64,000 nt of DNA from Algoriphagus sp. TR-M9 (GCF_027594545.1 NZ_CP115160.1:1497001-1561000), one strand, 5' to 3'; shown: positions 8,820-17,399, counted from the first letter of the stretch. The notes: generated by a model from the letters alone, not told the origin. Translations and numbers: made by a program.

Positions 8820-8912
8820 GCTAATCCCTACGCCGGCATTACCCGGATCAGGTGCTCGGCAAGCTATGCCGATGGGTATGATCTCAGCCCGATTTTTTGG
8901 GGCACCCCTTTA
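8820..8912 (-). promoter_or_regulatory. TPP (THI-box) riboswitch
   Basis: On the minus strand the leader has a GGGGTGCC stem segment, then GCTGAGATCATACCC, a variable hairpin, ACCTGATCCGGGTAATGCC and GGCGTAGGGA. These are the invariant elements of the TPP aptamer: the pyrimidine-sensing CTGAGA and the pyrophosphate-sensing ACCTGATC...GCGTAGGGA. It ends about 45 nt before the transporter start. That short distance suits control of translation initiation or a compact terminator switch. It should repress the transporter and the flavoprotein when TPP is abundant. Confidence 0.95.
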
Positions 8913-8980
8913 TTGAGCTGGTAAATATAGAAAAATTCTTCCGCTAACTATAAAATGGGATTTTTGTCATGCCAAAACCC

Positions 8981-9817
8981 TTAGGAATTTGAGCTGAGGT
9001 CTTGATTCATTTTTTTGGAAATGTTCTTGATGGCCTGGTCCAGCTCTTCGCTGGAAGTTTTCAGATGAGCAAGCATTTCTGACCTTTCGTTCCGGTCTAT
9101 GTCAAAGTTTTGTAACAAATCGATCAGCCCCATAATCCTCGCCAGTGGCGCCCGAACCAGGTGAGATTGGTCAGCTGCCAGTTCCTGTAGTTGTATGTTT
9201 TGGGCTTTCAATGCCTGCAGGTACTCATACTGTGCAGTGATGTTCTGAAATGCAGCCACGTAGGTTTTTTCCTTTGATTTAGAACTACTGGTGACTATGC
9301 CATAAGTCTTGATTACGATTTCCTTTCCATCCTTGCCACGAAGGTGTTTGGTGAAAATGAATCCCTCATTTGCTGAAATACTTTGAAGATGTTCCAGGTC
9401 GGCTGTATCTTGTTCTATTCTCTCTTCGGTAGTGAAGTTCAGAATATGATCCCCTAAAATTTCTTCTCTCTTATAACCTGTGATTTTAAGGATGTTTGCA
9501 CTTGCATAGGTGAAATATCCTCCTTCGTTCAGCTTGACAATACCCAAATCAGGATTAGTAAAAAGTAAACTTATTTCCTGCTGATTTTTTTTCAGAGAAT
9601 CATGGAGTCTTTTGATCAGGCTGTAAAGCAAAAGTCCTGTAACCAATACATAGAAAATACCCTTCCCCAGCTGGAAATTGGACATTTGAGCCAGGTCATC
9701 ACCAAATATGTATAAGACCAGCTGATCGCTGAAAAAAATCCAGCAAACTCCAATAAGCAAATAGATTAGGGTGATGCGTAAAGTAGGGTCTATTTTAAAA
9801 GTCTTCTGCATGGACAT
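8981..9817 (-). CDS. membrane PAS sensor with HisKA-like helix but no ATPase domain
   Basis: The 278-residue protein has two membrane helices (about 14-35 and 52-68), a PAS domain (about 80-198, with ITGYKREEILG) and a dimerisation helix containing DQSHLVRAPLARIMGL. Its His219 sits where histidine kinases carry the phosphoacceptor. It then ends after about 60 residues, with no N, G1 or G2 boxes of a HATPase domain. It is therefore not a self-sufficient kinase. It may accept phosphate from another kinase or act as a decoy or dimerisation partner. A second in-frame ATG lies at 9811. Confidence 0.8.
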   Translation of the reverse strand: MSMQKTFKIDPTLRITLIYLLIGVCWIFFSDQLVLYIFGDDLAQMSNFQLGKGIFYVLVTGLLLYSLIKRLHDSLKKNQQEISLLFTNPDLGIVKLNEGGYFTYASANILKITGYKREEILGDHILNFTTEERIEQDTADLEHLQSISANEGFIFTKHLRGKDGKEIVIKTYGIVTSSSKSKEKTYVAAFQNITAQYEYLQALKAQNIQLQELAADQSHLVRAPLARIMGLIDLLQNFDIDRNERSEMLAHLKTSSEELDQAIKNISKKMNQDLSSNS

Positions 9818-9933
9818 TTGCCAAGAGTATCAATCAGCTAGGGAAAATAAGTTGAATATCAGAGTATCCAAAATTTGATTTGAAAAATCTAATATTTAGG
9901 AAATTATTGGCCTGTGTGTTTAATTTTTTATAT

Positions 9934-10079
9934 GATTATCCGCTTTCTTACCAGTAGCGAGAGCAATTATGGGTTAAGGTTTCATGCTACGTGCTGTGGG
10001 CAGTGGACTGTTGTCGGTGGACGATTATCCGCTACTATCCAGTCCCATTCTTTAACTGCTGGCATCATTGCAGATAATC
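9934..10079 (+). repeat. dispersed repeat family A, full copy 1 (MITE-like)
   Basis: The 146-bp unit is bounded by GATTATCCGC (9934-9943) and GCAGATAATC (10070-10079), which form short terminal inverted repeats with one mismatch. It contains the core TACGTGCTGTGGGCAGTGG and an internal GATTATCCGC at 10023. It matches the reverse-strand copy at 43922-44067 over its full length. It lies in the 509-bp gap between the PAS protein and the DUF1080 lipoprotein. No convincing ORF lies within it, and the rest of that gap shows nothing else. Confidence 0.8.
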
Positions 10080-10326
10080 AGAATGTTTTATTTGGAAATA
10101 ATCAATTCATACTGCCTGAGGAGGCTATGTTTCACCTAAGGTGGAAATTGCAGCTTACATTTTGCCCAGCTCATTGATTAAATCATCTTTCCCAAAAAAA
10201 TCAATAAATTACCGGACAAGTAAATAAAATTTTTAATTAAGTTTTTTCTCCCAAAATTGAGATGAAACCCTAAATTGCAGTTTAATACTAGGGATAGCCC
10301 GGTACAAATCATTTTAAAACCCTTCC

Positions 10327-11004
10327 ATGTCCAAATCAAATTCTGTTTTGCTCTTAGCAATTCTAGCCTGTGCAGCTATACTCAGTTCCTGTGGTGCTCA
10401 GAAACATAAGGTGGAAGAGGGATTCGTCTCTCTCTTTAATGGAGAGAATCTAGACGGCTGGGTAGGAAACAAAACCTCTTACCGCGCGGAAAATGGCATG
10501 ATTGTCATTGACCCAAAAGGCAGCGGGGGAGGTAATCTCTTCACGGAAAAGGAATATGCGGACTTTATTTTCCGTTTTGAGTTTCAACTTACACCAGGTG
10601 CTAACAATGGATTGGGCATTCATGCCCCTTTGGAAGGTGATGCAGCTTATGTAGGCAAGGAACTTCAGATTTTGGATAACACCGCGGAGAAATTTGCCCA
10701 GCTACAGGAATATCAATACCACGGGTCTGTTTACGGTGTGATTCCGGCCAAACGAGGTTTTCTAAAACCGGTTGGAGAATGGAACACCCAGGAAGTCATG
10801 GTCAAGCATCCCCACATCAAGATTGTGCTAAATGGGGAAACCATCTTGGATGGAGACTATTTGGAAGCAAGTAAAAATGGAACTTTAGACCAAAAAGAGC
10901 ATCCCGGCTTGACCAAAAGCAAAGGGCACATTGGTTTTTTAGGGCATGGAGATGTGGTCCGATTCAGAAACATCAGTATCAAAGAATTATCAATAAACCA
11001 GTAA
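10327..11004 (+). CDS. DUF1080 lipoprotein, probable 3-keto-disaccharide hydrolase
   Basis: The 225-residue product has a lipoprotein signal with lipobox LSSC (Cys22). The body is a concanavalin-like beta sandwich of the DUF1080 / 3-keto-disaccharide hydrolase family, with FVSLFNGENLDGW at the start, NNGLGIHAPL in the middle and GHIGFLGHGDVVRFRNI at the end. Family members cleave glycosidic bonds whose C3 hydroxyl was first oxidised to a ketone. The next gene, 15 bp downstream, encodes an exported Gfo/Idh/MocA oxidoreductase. This supports an oxidise-then-cleave pathway at the periplasmic face. The natural glycoside cannot be told. Confidence 0.85.
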   Translation: MSKSNSVLLLAILACAAILSSCGAQKHKVEEGFVSLFNGENLDGWVGNKTSYRAENGMIVIDPKGSGGGNLFTEKEYADFIFRFEFQLTPGANNGLGIHAPLEGDAAYVGKELQILDNTAEKFAQLQEYQYHGSVYGVIPAKRGFLKPVGEWNTQEVMVKHPHIKIVLNGETILDGDYLEASKNGTLDQKEHPGLTKSKGHIGFLGHGDVVRFRNISIKELSINQ

Positions 11005-11019
11005 TAAATTCACGATAAA

Positions 11020-12369
11020 ATGAGTAAGAATATCAAAAATATGGAGCGTAGGGACTTTGTCAAGAAAAGTGGCCTGGGATTTCTGGGGGCTGCTTTGGCA
11101 CCATCTCTTCTCGCTAAGCTACATGCAGGTGAGCGATTGAGAACAGCGCATATAGGACTTGGAATGATGGGGATGGCAGATTTGGATGCTATTTCATCCC
11201 ATGAACAGGTAGATGTGGTAGCACTTTGTGATGTGGATTCTGACATGATGGCTAAAGCCAAGGCACTTCATCCTACTGCAAAAACCTATGCAGACTACCG
11301 GGTGCTATTGAAAGAAATGGGAGGTCAAATCGACGCAGTGATTGTTTCCACGCCAGACCATACCCATGCACCTGCATCTATGATGGCCATGGAAATGAAC
11401 AAGCCAGTTTACTGCCAAAAACCCCTGACACATCATGTGTCCGAAGCTAGAGCTATGAATAAACTTGCGGCTGAGAAAAACCTGGTGACTCAGATGGGGA
11501 TTCAAGTACACTCTTTTTATGATTACAAGTTGGCTACTCTTCTGATCCAGTCTGGCATCATTGGCAAGGTCCATACGGTACGTGCCTGGTCTCCAAAAAA
11601 CTGGGGCTATGACGGACCAGGTCCCGAAGGGTCGGATCCAGTACCAGCGAATTTGGATTGGAACTTATGGCAAGGAACTGCACCTGAGCGTCCATTTAAG
11701 AAAGGATATTACCATCCTGGCAACTGGAGAAAGGTGATGGATTATGGATGCGGTACGCTTGGTGATATGGGGGTTCATATTTTTGATACTCCGTATAATG
11801 CTTTGCAGCTGGATGTGCCAGAGACTATCCTAAATGAATGTCGACTTCCTACAGGTTTTGGATTTCCGGAGCATAATATTGTCACCTACGAATTCCCTGG
11901 TACTCAGTATACAGCAGAGAAATTGAAGTGGGTGTGGTATGACGGGGCAGGAGCTCCTTCTGAGCATCCGGATTTACTATTGCCTGATAATGAGGCCTTG
12001 CCAGATCAGGGAGCCATGTTCTATGGGGAAAAAGGAAATTTGTTGTTACCACATTTCCAGCAGCTACCTAGACTGATCGTAGATGGTAAATACCAAGAGA
12101 TGGACATCGAGAAGTTTAACTTAGGAAAACCGGTAAAAGACTACGAGTCAGAAAGTAAGAAGCACTATCACCAGTTTGTAGATGCTTGTCTGGGTAAGGG
12201 CGAAACTACTGCACCTTTCTCTTATGCTTCCCGATTGACTGAAACTATTCTTCTTGGTGTGATTGCAGGTAGATTCCCGAATGAAACCCTGCACTGGAAT
12301 AGTAAGAAGGCGAAGTTTAAAGAGAGAAAAGCTAATCAGTACCTGGACGGTGAGTATAGGGAGTTTTAG
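11020..12369 (+). CDS. Tat-exported Gfo/Idh/MocA-family oxidoreductase
   Basis: The 449-residue protein has a twin-arginine signal (ERRDFVKKSGLGFLGAALA) and a Rossmann domain with IGLGMMGMADL. CQKPLTHHV is the family EKP-type motif, here QKP. NADH-dependent sugar oxidation or reduction at C3 is typical of relatives paired with DUF1080 proteins. Export by Tat implies that the nicotinamide cofactor is bound before transport. A second start at 11041 (MERRDF) is equally plausible and would not change the signal. The 15-bp gap to the DUF1080 gene argues for one operon. Confidence 0.88.
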   Translation: MSKNIKNMERRDFVKKSGLGFLGAALAPSLLAKLHAGERLRTAHIGLGMMGMADLDAISSHEQVDVVALCDVDSDMMAKAKALHPTAKTYADYRVLLKEMGGQIDAVIVSTPDHTHAPASMMAMEMNKPVYCQKPLTHHVSEARAMNKLAAEKNLVTQMGIQVHSFYDYKLATLLIQSGIIGKVHTVRAWSPKNWGYDGPGPEGSDPVPANLDWNLWQGTAPERPFKKGYYHPGNWRKVMDYGCGTLGDMGVHIFDTPYNALQLDVPETILNECRLPTGFGFPEHNIVTYEFPGTQYTAEKLKWVWYDGAGAPSEHPDLLLPDNEALPDQGAMFYGEKGNLLLPHFQQLPRLIVDGKYQEMDIEKFNLGKPVKDYESESKKHYHQFVDACLGKGETTAPFSYASRLTETILLGVIAGRFPNETLHWNSKKAKFKERKANQYLDGEYREF

Positions 12370-12763
12370 ACTTTGGAGATAAGATCCTCAAGCCAAGATT
12401 AAGGAGCCAAGAGCAAAGTATCAAAAGCCGGGATTTTGGAAGGAAGAGAGTTTTCAGGTCTAGCGGAGTAGCGACCATTCCATTCTCATCATTTCAATTT
12501 GAGTTTTGATAACCTGGGTTGGTTCTACCTTGACTTAGATCTTGGACCATTGAGAATAGAATCTTGTATAGGGTTTTCGTCCGCTGGCGAACAAAAATGT
12601 TCGAGAAAGCATAAGCTGATACTAGGAAAAAATGCCTCTGGAGTTAATTCAGGGGCATTTTTTTATGGCATAAAAGTGGAAAAGAATGAGGTGTCCTCAG
12701 AAGTCAGGTAGCTTTTGAAGCTAGCCTACCAAACAAACAATCTTATAATCTACCAATAAATTA
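12370..12763. other. intergenic region (394 bp)
   Basis: Only the terminator at 12625-12664 stands out. A 70-codon ORF runs through it from 12499 to 12711, but it crosses the terminator and lacks any recognisable protein character, so I do not call it a gene. Confidence 0.6.
12625..12664 (+). terminator. Rho-independent terminator
   Basis: The arms AAAAATGCCtCTG and CAGgGGCATTTTTTT enclose a loop of about 9 nt, followed by seven T. It lies 260 bp after the oxidoreductase and 100 bp before the ABC ATPase gene. Confidence 0.8.
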
Positions 12764-13447
12764 ATGATAGAACTTAAAGAAGTTGATAAATTCATAGAGT
12801 CCCGTTTTCAGCGGGTATTTATACTCAAAGGCATTAACCTGACCATCAAGCAGGGGGAGTTTGTCACATTAATGGGACCCAGTGGCGCCGGTAAATCCAC
12901 TCTGCTCAATATCTTAGGAATGCTGGATGAGGATTACGAGGGGGATTACTTTTTTGGGGAGCGATCTATCCGTAAAATGAAAGAACGTGAGCGATCCGCG
13001 CTTCATAAGAGTGAGTTTGGCTATATTTTTCAGGCGTACCACCTGATCGACGAACTGACAGTTTATGAAAATATTGAAACCCCGCTTTTGTACAGAAAGG
13101 TGGGTTCTAGTGAGCGTAAAAGCATCATCGCGAATCTATTGGATCGATTTAATATGGTGGCCAAAAAGGATTTGTTTCCTGCTCAGCTTTCTGGAGGTCA
13201 GCAGCAATTGGTAGGCATTGCTAGGGCAATTGCAGGAAAGCCTAGCCTACTGTTAGCAGACGAGCCTACGGGCAATTTGCATTCTGGACAGGCTCAGGAA
13301 ATCATGGAAATTTTTCAGGAATTGCACAGAGAAGGAACTACCATCATTCAGGCTACACATGCTCGGGAAAACGCAGACTTTGGCACCAGGCTGATAGATA
13401 TGCTGGATGGTAAAATTGAGAAAGATGAAGCAATCAAACATGGTTAA
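12764..13447 (+). CDS. ABC transporter ATP-binding protein, LolD/MacB type
   Basis: The 227-residue ATPase has a Walker A motif (GPSGAGKST), a Q-loop (FGYIFQAYHLI), a signature (QLSGGQQQLVGIARA), a Walker B motif (LLLADEPTGNL) and an H-loop (QATHA). Its length and the GNLHSG segment place it in the MacB/LolD/FtsE group, which powers mechanotransmission or lipoprotein release. The signature has QQQLVG where most LolD proteins have QQQRVA. No permease or membrane-fusion gene is adjacent. The next gene is a TolC-like factor whose start overlaps this one. Confidence 0.88.
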   Translation: MIELKEVDKFIESRFQRVFILKGINLTIKQGEFVTLMGPSGAGKSTLLNILGMLDEDYEGDYFFGERSIRKMKERERSALHKSEFGYIFQAYHLIDELTVYENIETPLLYRKVGSSERKSIIANLLDRFNMVAKKDLFPAQLSGGQQQLVGIARAIAGKPSLLLADEPTGNLHSGQAQEIMEIFQELHREGTTIIQATHARENADFGTRLIDMLDGKIEKDEAIKHG

Positions 13448-14777
13448 AAATTTAGGATTCAGCTGTATAATTGCGGCTTTTTTTACAATAGAAGTTCAGG
13501 CTCAGGATACCCTTAGGTTGGATTTTCGCCAAGCGGTGGATTTGGCTTTGGAAGCCAATGTGGATTATCAGTTGCAGTCCAATAATCTGGAAGTTTTGGA
13601 AGTAGCCAAGAAATCGGCTTTTCTGTCACATTTCCCAAATGCGAACATTAATTCCTCATTTTCTCAGCAGTCCGGGCAGCAGTTTCAGCAAATAGAAGGG
13701 GAAATAGTAGTGACCAACGTGAAAAACGAAGTGGTCAATGCGGGCTTGAATATGAATATGCCACTCTTCAACTCGGGTAGGAGGATTTTGGATACCCAGT
13801 CTGCTAAATTGGCTTTAGAAGCCGGGGAAAAAGGACTTGAAAGGGCTAATCAGCAAATTGTATTTGATGTGGCTCAACGCTATCTTCAAGTGCTTTTGGA
13901 TCAGGAGCTGCTGAGGATATCACAGGAAAATCTGGAGAACCAAAAGGAGCAATTGCGGCAAATAGAAGGGTTTGCAGAGGCAGGCTTACGCACCATTTCG
14001 GATCAGTACAATCAGCAATCTGAAGTGGCTAGATTAGAATCAGTAGCGGTAGATGCAGAACTTCAGCTTCAGAATGATCTCTGGAGACTATCGGAATACC
14101 TTCAGCTCGAACCGGGGGTCATGCCCCTGTTACAAGCGGTAGATCCTAGAAGTGAAAGCCTGAGGTTTTCAGATATGGGAATGCCGGAATTGTATGATTT
14201 GGCCCAGCGCAATCGCGTAGATAGGGTGCAGCAGGAGCTTTTAGTGGATTCCTTCCAAAAGGATATGAAGGCAATCAAGGCTATGTATTACCCTAGAATC
14301 GGTGCTTTTTATAATTATAACACCTTCTTTACCTCGCTGGATGATAGAAATCTACAGGATCAGTTACTGAAGGTTTATCCGCAAAACACCATTGGGCTTA
14401 ATCTTTCTATTCCCATCTTCAATAATTTCCAGAATAAGCTAGAAGTCACAAGGAGTAAGGTGGCTTATAAGAATCAGGTTCTGCAAAAGGAATCTGTAGA
14501 TAGGCAAATCTATCAAGATGTGAAACTAGCGCATCAAAATTACCTGGCGGCATTGAAAAAGCATAAAAATACCGATGTGCAGGTATTGGCAGCCTTAGAG
14601 GCGAAGAATGCTGTTTCGGAGCGTTTTCGACTCGGGATTTCAAATTTTGTGGATCTGGCTACTGCCAACCAGCAATTGGTAGCAGCTCAGGCTGATCAAG
14701 CCCAGGCTATCTACACCTTGTTTTTCCAAGATGTGTTGATGCAGTATGCATTGGGTACTTTGGAGATCGTGGATTAG
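13425..14777 (+). CDS. TolC-family outer-membrane efflux protein
   Basis: The product (about 450 residues from ATG 13425) has a signal peptide ending EVQAQ and the two-fold repeated coiled-coil and barrel pattern of TolC proteins (FRQAVDLALEANVDYQL, GLNMNMPLFNSGRRIL, LNLSIPIFNNFQNKLEV, FVDLATANQQLVAAQ). It should form the outer-membrane duct of a tripartite exporter. The gene overlaps the ABC ATPase end (13447) by 23 bp, or by 8 bp if ATG 13440 is used. Neither a membrane-fusion protein nor a permease is present beside it. Confidence 0.88.
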   Translation: MKQSNMVKNLGFSCIIAAFFTIEVQAQDTLRLDFRQAVDLALEANVDYQLQSNNLEVLEVAKKSAFLSHFPNANINSSFSQQSGQQFQQIEGEIVVTNVKNEVVNAGLNMNMPLFNSGRRILDTQSAKLALEAGEKGLERANQQIVFDVAQRYLQVLLDQELLRISQENLENQKEQLRQIEGFAEAGLRTISDQYNQQSEVARLESVAVDAELQLQNDLWRLSEYLQLEPGVMPLLQAVDPRSESLRFSDMGMPELYDLAQRNRVDRVQQELLVDSFQKDMKAIKAMYYPRIGAFYNYNTFFTSLDDRNLQDQLLKVYPQNTIGLNLSIPIFNNFQNKLEVTRSKVAYKNQVLQKESVDRQIYQDVKLAHQNYLAALKKHKNTDVQVLAALEAKNAVSERFRLGISNFVDLATANQQLVAAQADQAQAIYTLFFQDVLMQYALGTLEIVD

Positions 14778-14792
14778 GTTATTTGATTTATA

Positions 14793-14824
14793 CAAAAAAA
14801 GCAGACCGAAAGGTCTGCTTTTTG
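14793..14824. terminator. bidirectional terminator between tolC-like and ompA-like genes
   Basis: The stem AAAAAGCAGACC and GGTCTGCTTTTT has a GAAA tetraloop, with A and T tracts on either side. It ends the plus-strand operon and can also serve the convergent gene ending at 14858. Confidence 0.85.
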
Positions 14825-14857
14825 GATTGGTGGTTATAGTTAATCTGTATTGTCGTC

Positions 14858-15706
14858 TTAAAGCATTGCAAAGAACATGTCCAAATCAGGTATCAGTACG
14901 ATTCGAGTTCTTCTATTAATGGCCATGTTTTCTGGAGAATCATTTTCTACCAGTGGCATATAACTGGCCCTACCAGCTGCGATCATTTTCTCTGGAGCTA
15001 CATTGAAGTCCTCCTGAAGCTTCCTCACGATGCTTGTAGCTCGCTTCACAGATAAATCCCAGTTGTCCTGAACTACTCCAGTAGAAATAGTCCTAGGGTC
15101 AGTATGCCCTTCTATCATTACCTGGAGACTTGGCTCTGCATTGATCACTTCCGCTAGTTTTTGGAGTAGAGGGTCGGCCTTGGTGTTGATTCTATAGCTG
15201 CCCGTATTGAATAGCAACTTATCCGACACAGAGATCATGACCACCGTCTGGTCAATAGCTATGTTGACATCGTCCTCTTCTCCATCTACTGAATTCTCAG
15301 TGATGTTTTTCTTAAGGTTGTATTCCACCGCCAAATTTACAGAGTCTTCCAGCGTTTCCGCTTGCGCAAGTTTTTCAGGATCCACATTGGCCAAGGTCGC
15401 TTTCATTTTTTCCTTAGAATTATTGGACATCAGGGTAGCTCCTTCTAAGCTGAGCATGCCATCATTTTGAATGGTCAATGCGTCATTGGTGTCCCGTAGG
15501 GAATTAATTCTGGCATTATATTCAGCCACTCTGTTTTCAATGATTCGCATTTGCTCCTCCAGCTCAGCTTTTTCTTGCTCAGTGGTAGCGAGTTCAGTTT
15601 GGGTTTTAAAAAGATTGCTTTCCAATTCAGTGTATTTCTTTTTCGAAACACAAGAGACCATTACAGTGGCGCTCAAAATACCTGTAACAATAAGTGATTT
15701 TTTCAT
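14858..15706 (-). CDS. OmpA-family lipoprotein (peptidoglycan-binding)
   Basis: The 282-residue protein has a lipobox MVSC (Cys19) and a coiled coil (about 22-75). A middle linker follows, then a C-terminal OmpA domain (about 165-275) with VMIEGHTDPR, NWDLSVKRATSIVRKL, AAGRASYMPL and NRRTRIVLIP. It should tether the outer membrane to peptidoglycan. The coiled coil suggests oligomerisation or reach across the periplasm. It stands alone, with a terminator downstream and 208 bp upstream before the next gene. Confidence 0.9.
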   Translation of the reverse strand: MKKSLIVTGILSATVMVSCVSKKKYTELESNLFKTQTELATTEQEKAELEEQMRIIENRVAEYNARINSLRDTNDALTIQNDGMLSLEGATLMSNNSKEKMKATLANVDPEKLAQAETLEDSVNLAVEYNLKKNITENSVDGEEDDVNIAIDQTVVMISVSDKLLFNTGSYRINTKADPLLQKLAEVINAEPSLQVMIEGHTDPRTISTGVVQDNWDLSVKRATSIVRKLQEDFNVAPEKMIAAGRASYMPLVENDSPENMAINRRTRIVLIPDLDMFFAML

Positions 15707-15835
15707 AGTTGATTTCTTTGTATTTGCATCAACTATTTCAAAGCAATTGCCAAGACAGGCACTGGGGGGAATATAGGGGGAGAATTGTTCAGAATCAGCT
15801 TATATGCACGATAGTGCTGCTTTTTTTACAAATGA

Positions 15836-15861
15836 AAAGCCCCAACTGAAGATTGGGGCTT
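15836..15861 (-). terminator. terminator of the DUF4136 gene
   Basis: The perfect arms AAGCCCCAA and TTGGGGCTT have a 7-nt loop. On the minus strand they are followed by TTTCATTTG. It lies 54 bp after the end of the gene at 15915. Confidence 0.7.
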
Positions 15862-15914
15862 GGGTGAAAAACTGTGGAAAGCATACACATATTGACTATT
15901 CCTATACTCATGAA

Positions 15915-16499
15915 TCATTCCATTTGATTGTTCAAAACTTTGAATTCATTCATTACCCGGTATGCTGCTCTGGTGATGTCTGATTGGAAATTCGGGTCTT
16001 CAGAATTAAAATTTGCGGCAGTATATCCCTGCCATATGGTGTTTCCTCTTTTGCTATCAATCACGTAGATGACCAGCATTCCTTCATTTTCGCTGTATTT
16101 GACATGATTGTAGGTTTCGTCTTTTTCCTGTTCTTTGTCCAGTTCTCCATCTTCTTTTACTTCCACATTGCTTACCCGCTGTAGGTAGTAGTTGAATTCT
16201 GGCTGTACATAGCCTCTGTATTTAATGGAATCCATGAAGATCTTATAGCTCACCAGCAGGTCTGGTTTTTCTTCATTTTCCCGGAATCCCTGCGAACCCA
16301 ATCTCGCTCCAATAGTCGCACTGAGTACAGGCGTGATCAGAGAGGTGTCGATTTCGGTGGGGGCTACAAAAGCAAATGTTTTGTATCGCTTAAATGAAGC
16401 TTGGTAGTTGTAATCATATTCTGTCACGTAGTCCTTGGAAGAGAAGCATCCCGCGCAGATAAACAGGATGAGTGCGAAAAGAAGGTAAGGGTTTTTCAT
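15915..16499 (-). CDS. DUF4136-family lipoprotein
   Basis: The 194-residue protein has lipobox CAGC (Cys18) and the DUF4136 pattern: YDYNYQASFKRYKTFAF after the lipid anchor, GSQGFRENEEKPDLLVSYK in the middle, and the late GNTIWQGYTAA before a final helix. Function of the family is unknown. Members are outer-membrane lipoproteins common in Bacteroidota. The gene is divergent from the uracil-DNA glycosylase-like gene across a 218-bp AT-rich region that must carry both promoters. Confidence 0.85.
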   Translation of the reverse strand: MKNPYLLFALILFICAGCFSSKDYVTEYDYNYQASFKRYKTFAFVAPTEIDTSLITPVLSATIGARLGSQGFRENEEKPDLLVSYKIFMDSIKYRGYVQPEFNYYLQRVSNVEVKEDGELDKEQEKDETYNHVKYSENEGMLVIYVIDSKRGNTIWQGYTAANFNSEDPNFQSDITRAAYRVMNEFKVLNNQME

Positions 16500-16717
16500 G
16501 GTTGATAAAGTCTAAGTAGTGAAATTTGGTCCTATATACGTACTAGCCGTAAAGCTTGGATTTAACTAATATTAACAGACTATTGTTTAAACTAAATATA
16601 TGGAATTCAGTCATATAGCCTATTAATTTACTATTAATTCCAATAAATAACTTTGATTCACAATAAAATACTTGGTTTTTGCAAAGAAATCAATCCTATT
16701 TATCCTAAGATACCCAT

Positions 16718-17308
16718 ATGAGTGATTATGAGCGTATTATCTCTGAAGCTAGAACCTGTAGATATTGTGAAACCCATCTTCCTTTAGGGCCTAGACCTGT
16801 ATTTTCTGTACATCCAAAAAGTAAAATCCTGATCATTGGCCAAGCTCCTGGTACCAAAGTACATCAAACTGGGATTCCATGGAATGACCCAAGCGGGAAC
16901 GAATTGAGACGCTGGATGGATGTGGATCAGGAGACTTTTTACAATTCGGAGCTATTTGGCATTATGCCCATGGGGTTTTGCTACCCTGGTAGGGGCAAGG
17001 GAGGAGATCTACCCCCTCGGCCTGAATGTGCGCCGATCTGGCATGAAAAACTTTGCTCAGAAATGCCAGACATTCGGTTGACGCTTCTGATCGGGCAATA
17101 TGCCCAAAAGTATTATTTGGGGTCTTCTAGAAAGAACACTTTGACAAAAACTGTGGAGTCCTTTGAAGAATACCTACCGCAATTTTTTCCTTTGGTACAC
17201 CCATCCCCCCGCAATCGTATGTGGCAAAGGCGAAATCCGTGGTTTGAAGATGCAGTGGTTCCAGCTTTGCGCGAGCAGGTAAATGAGATCCTTCGAAAAA
17301 GTAATTAG
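16718..17308 (+). CDS. uracil-DNA glycosylase superfamily protein
   Basis: The 196-residue protein has the superfamily motif 1 GQAPGTKVHQTG and motif 2 HPSPRNRMW. It also has a CRYC pair near residue 15, reminiscent of the iron-sulfur Cys of family 4/5 enzymes. It belongs with the COG1573-like branch often annotated as uracil-DNA glycosylase family. Base-excision repair of deaminated cytosine is the likely role, but activity of this branch is not well established. It is a single gene; AT-rich divergent promoters lie upstream (TAACTTTG at 16648-16655 is a fair -7 element). Confidence 0.85.
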   Translation: MSDYERIISEARTCRYCETHLPLGPRPVFSVHPKSKILIIGQAPGTKVHQTGIPWNDPSGNELRRWMDVDQETFYNSELFGIMPMGFCYPGRGKGGDLPPRPECAPIWHEKLCSEMPDIRLTLLIGQYAQKYYLGSSRKNTLTKTVESFEEYLPQFFPLVHPSPRNRMWQRRNPWFEDAVVPALREQVNEILRKSN

Positions 17309-17399
17309 TTAAAAATACTTAAGGATTTGTAGCTTGATCAAGGATTTAGTTTTTTAGCTAGTAATCTCAGCATCATCTCCTTGATCTCAAATTTTTACT

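Noticed and set aside
12499..12711. 70-codon plus-strand ORF between oxidoreductase and ABC ATPase genes
   Set aside because: It runs through the terminator at 12625-12664 and has no protein-like pattern or signal.
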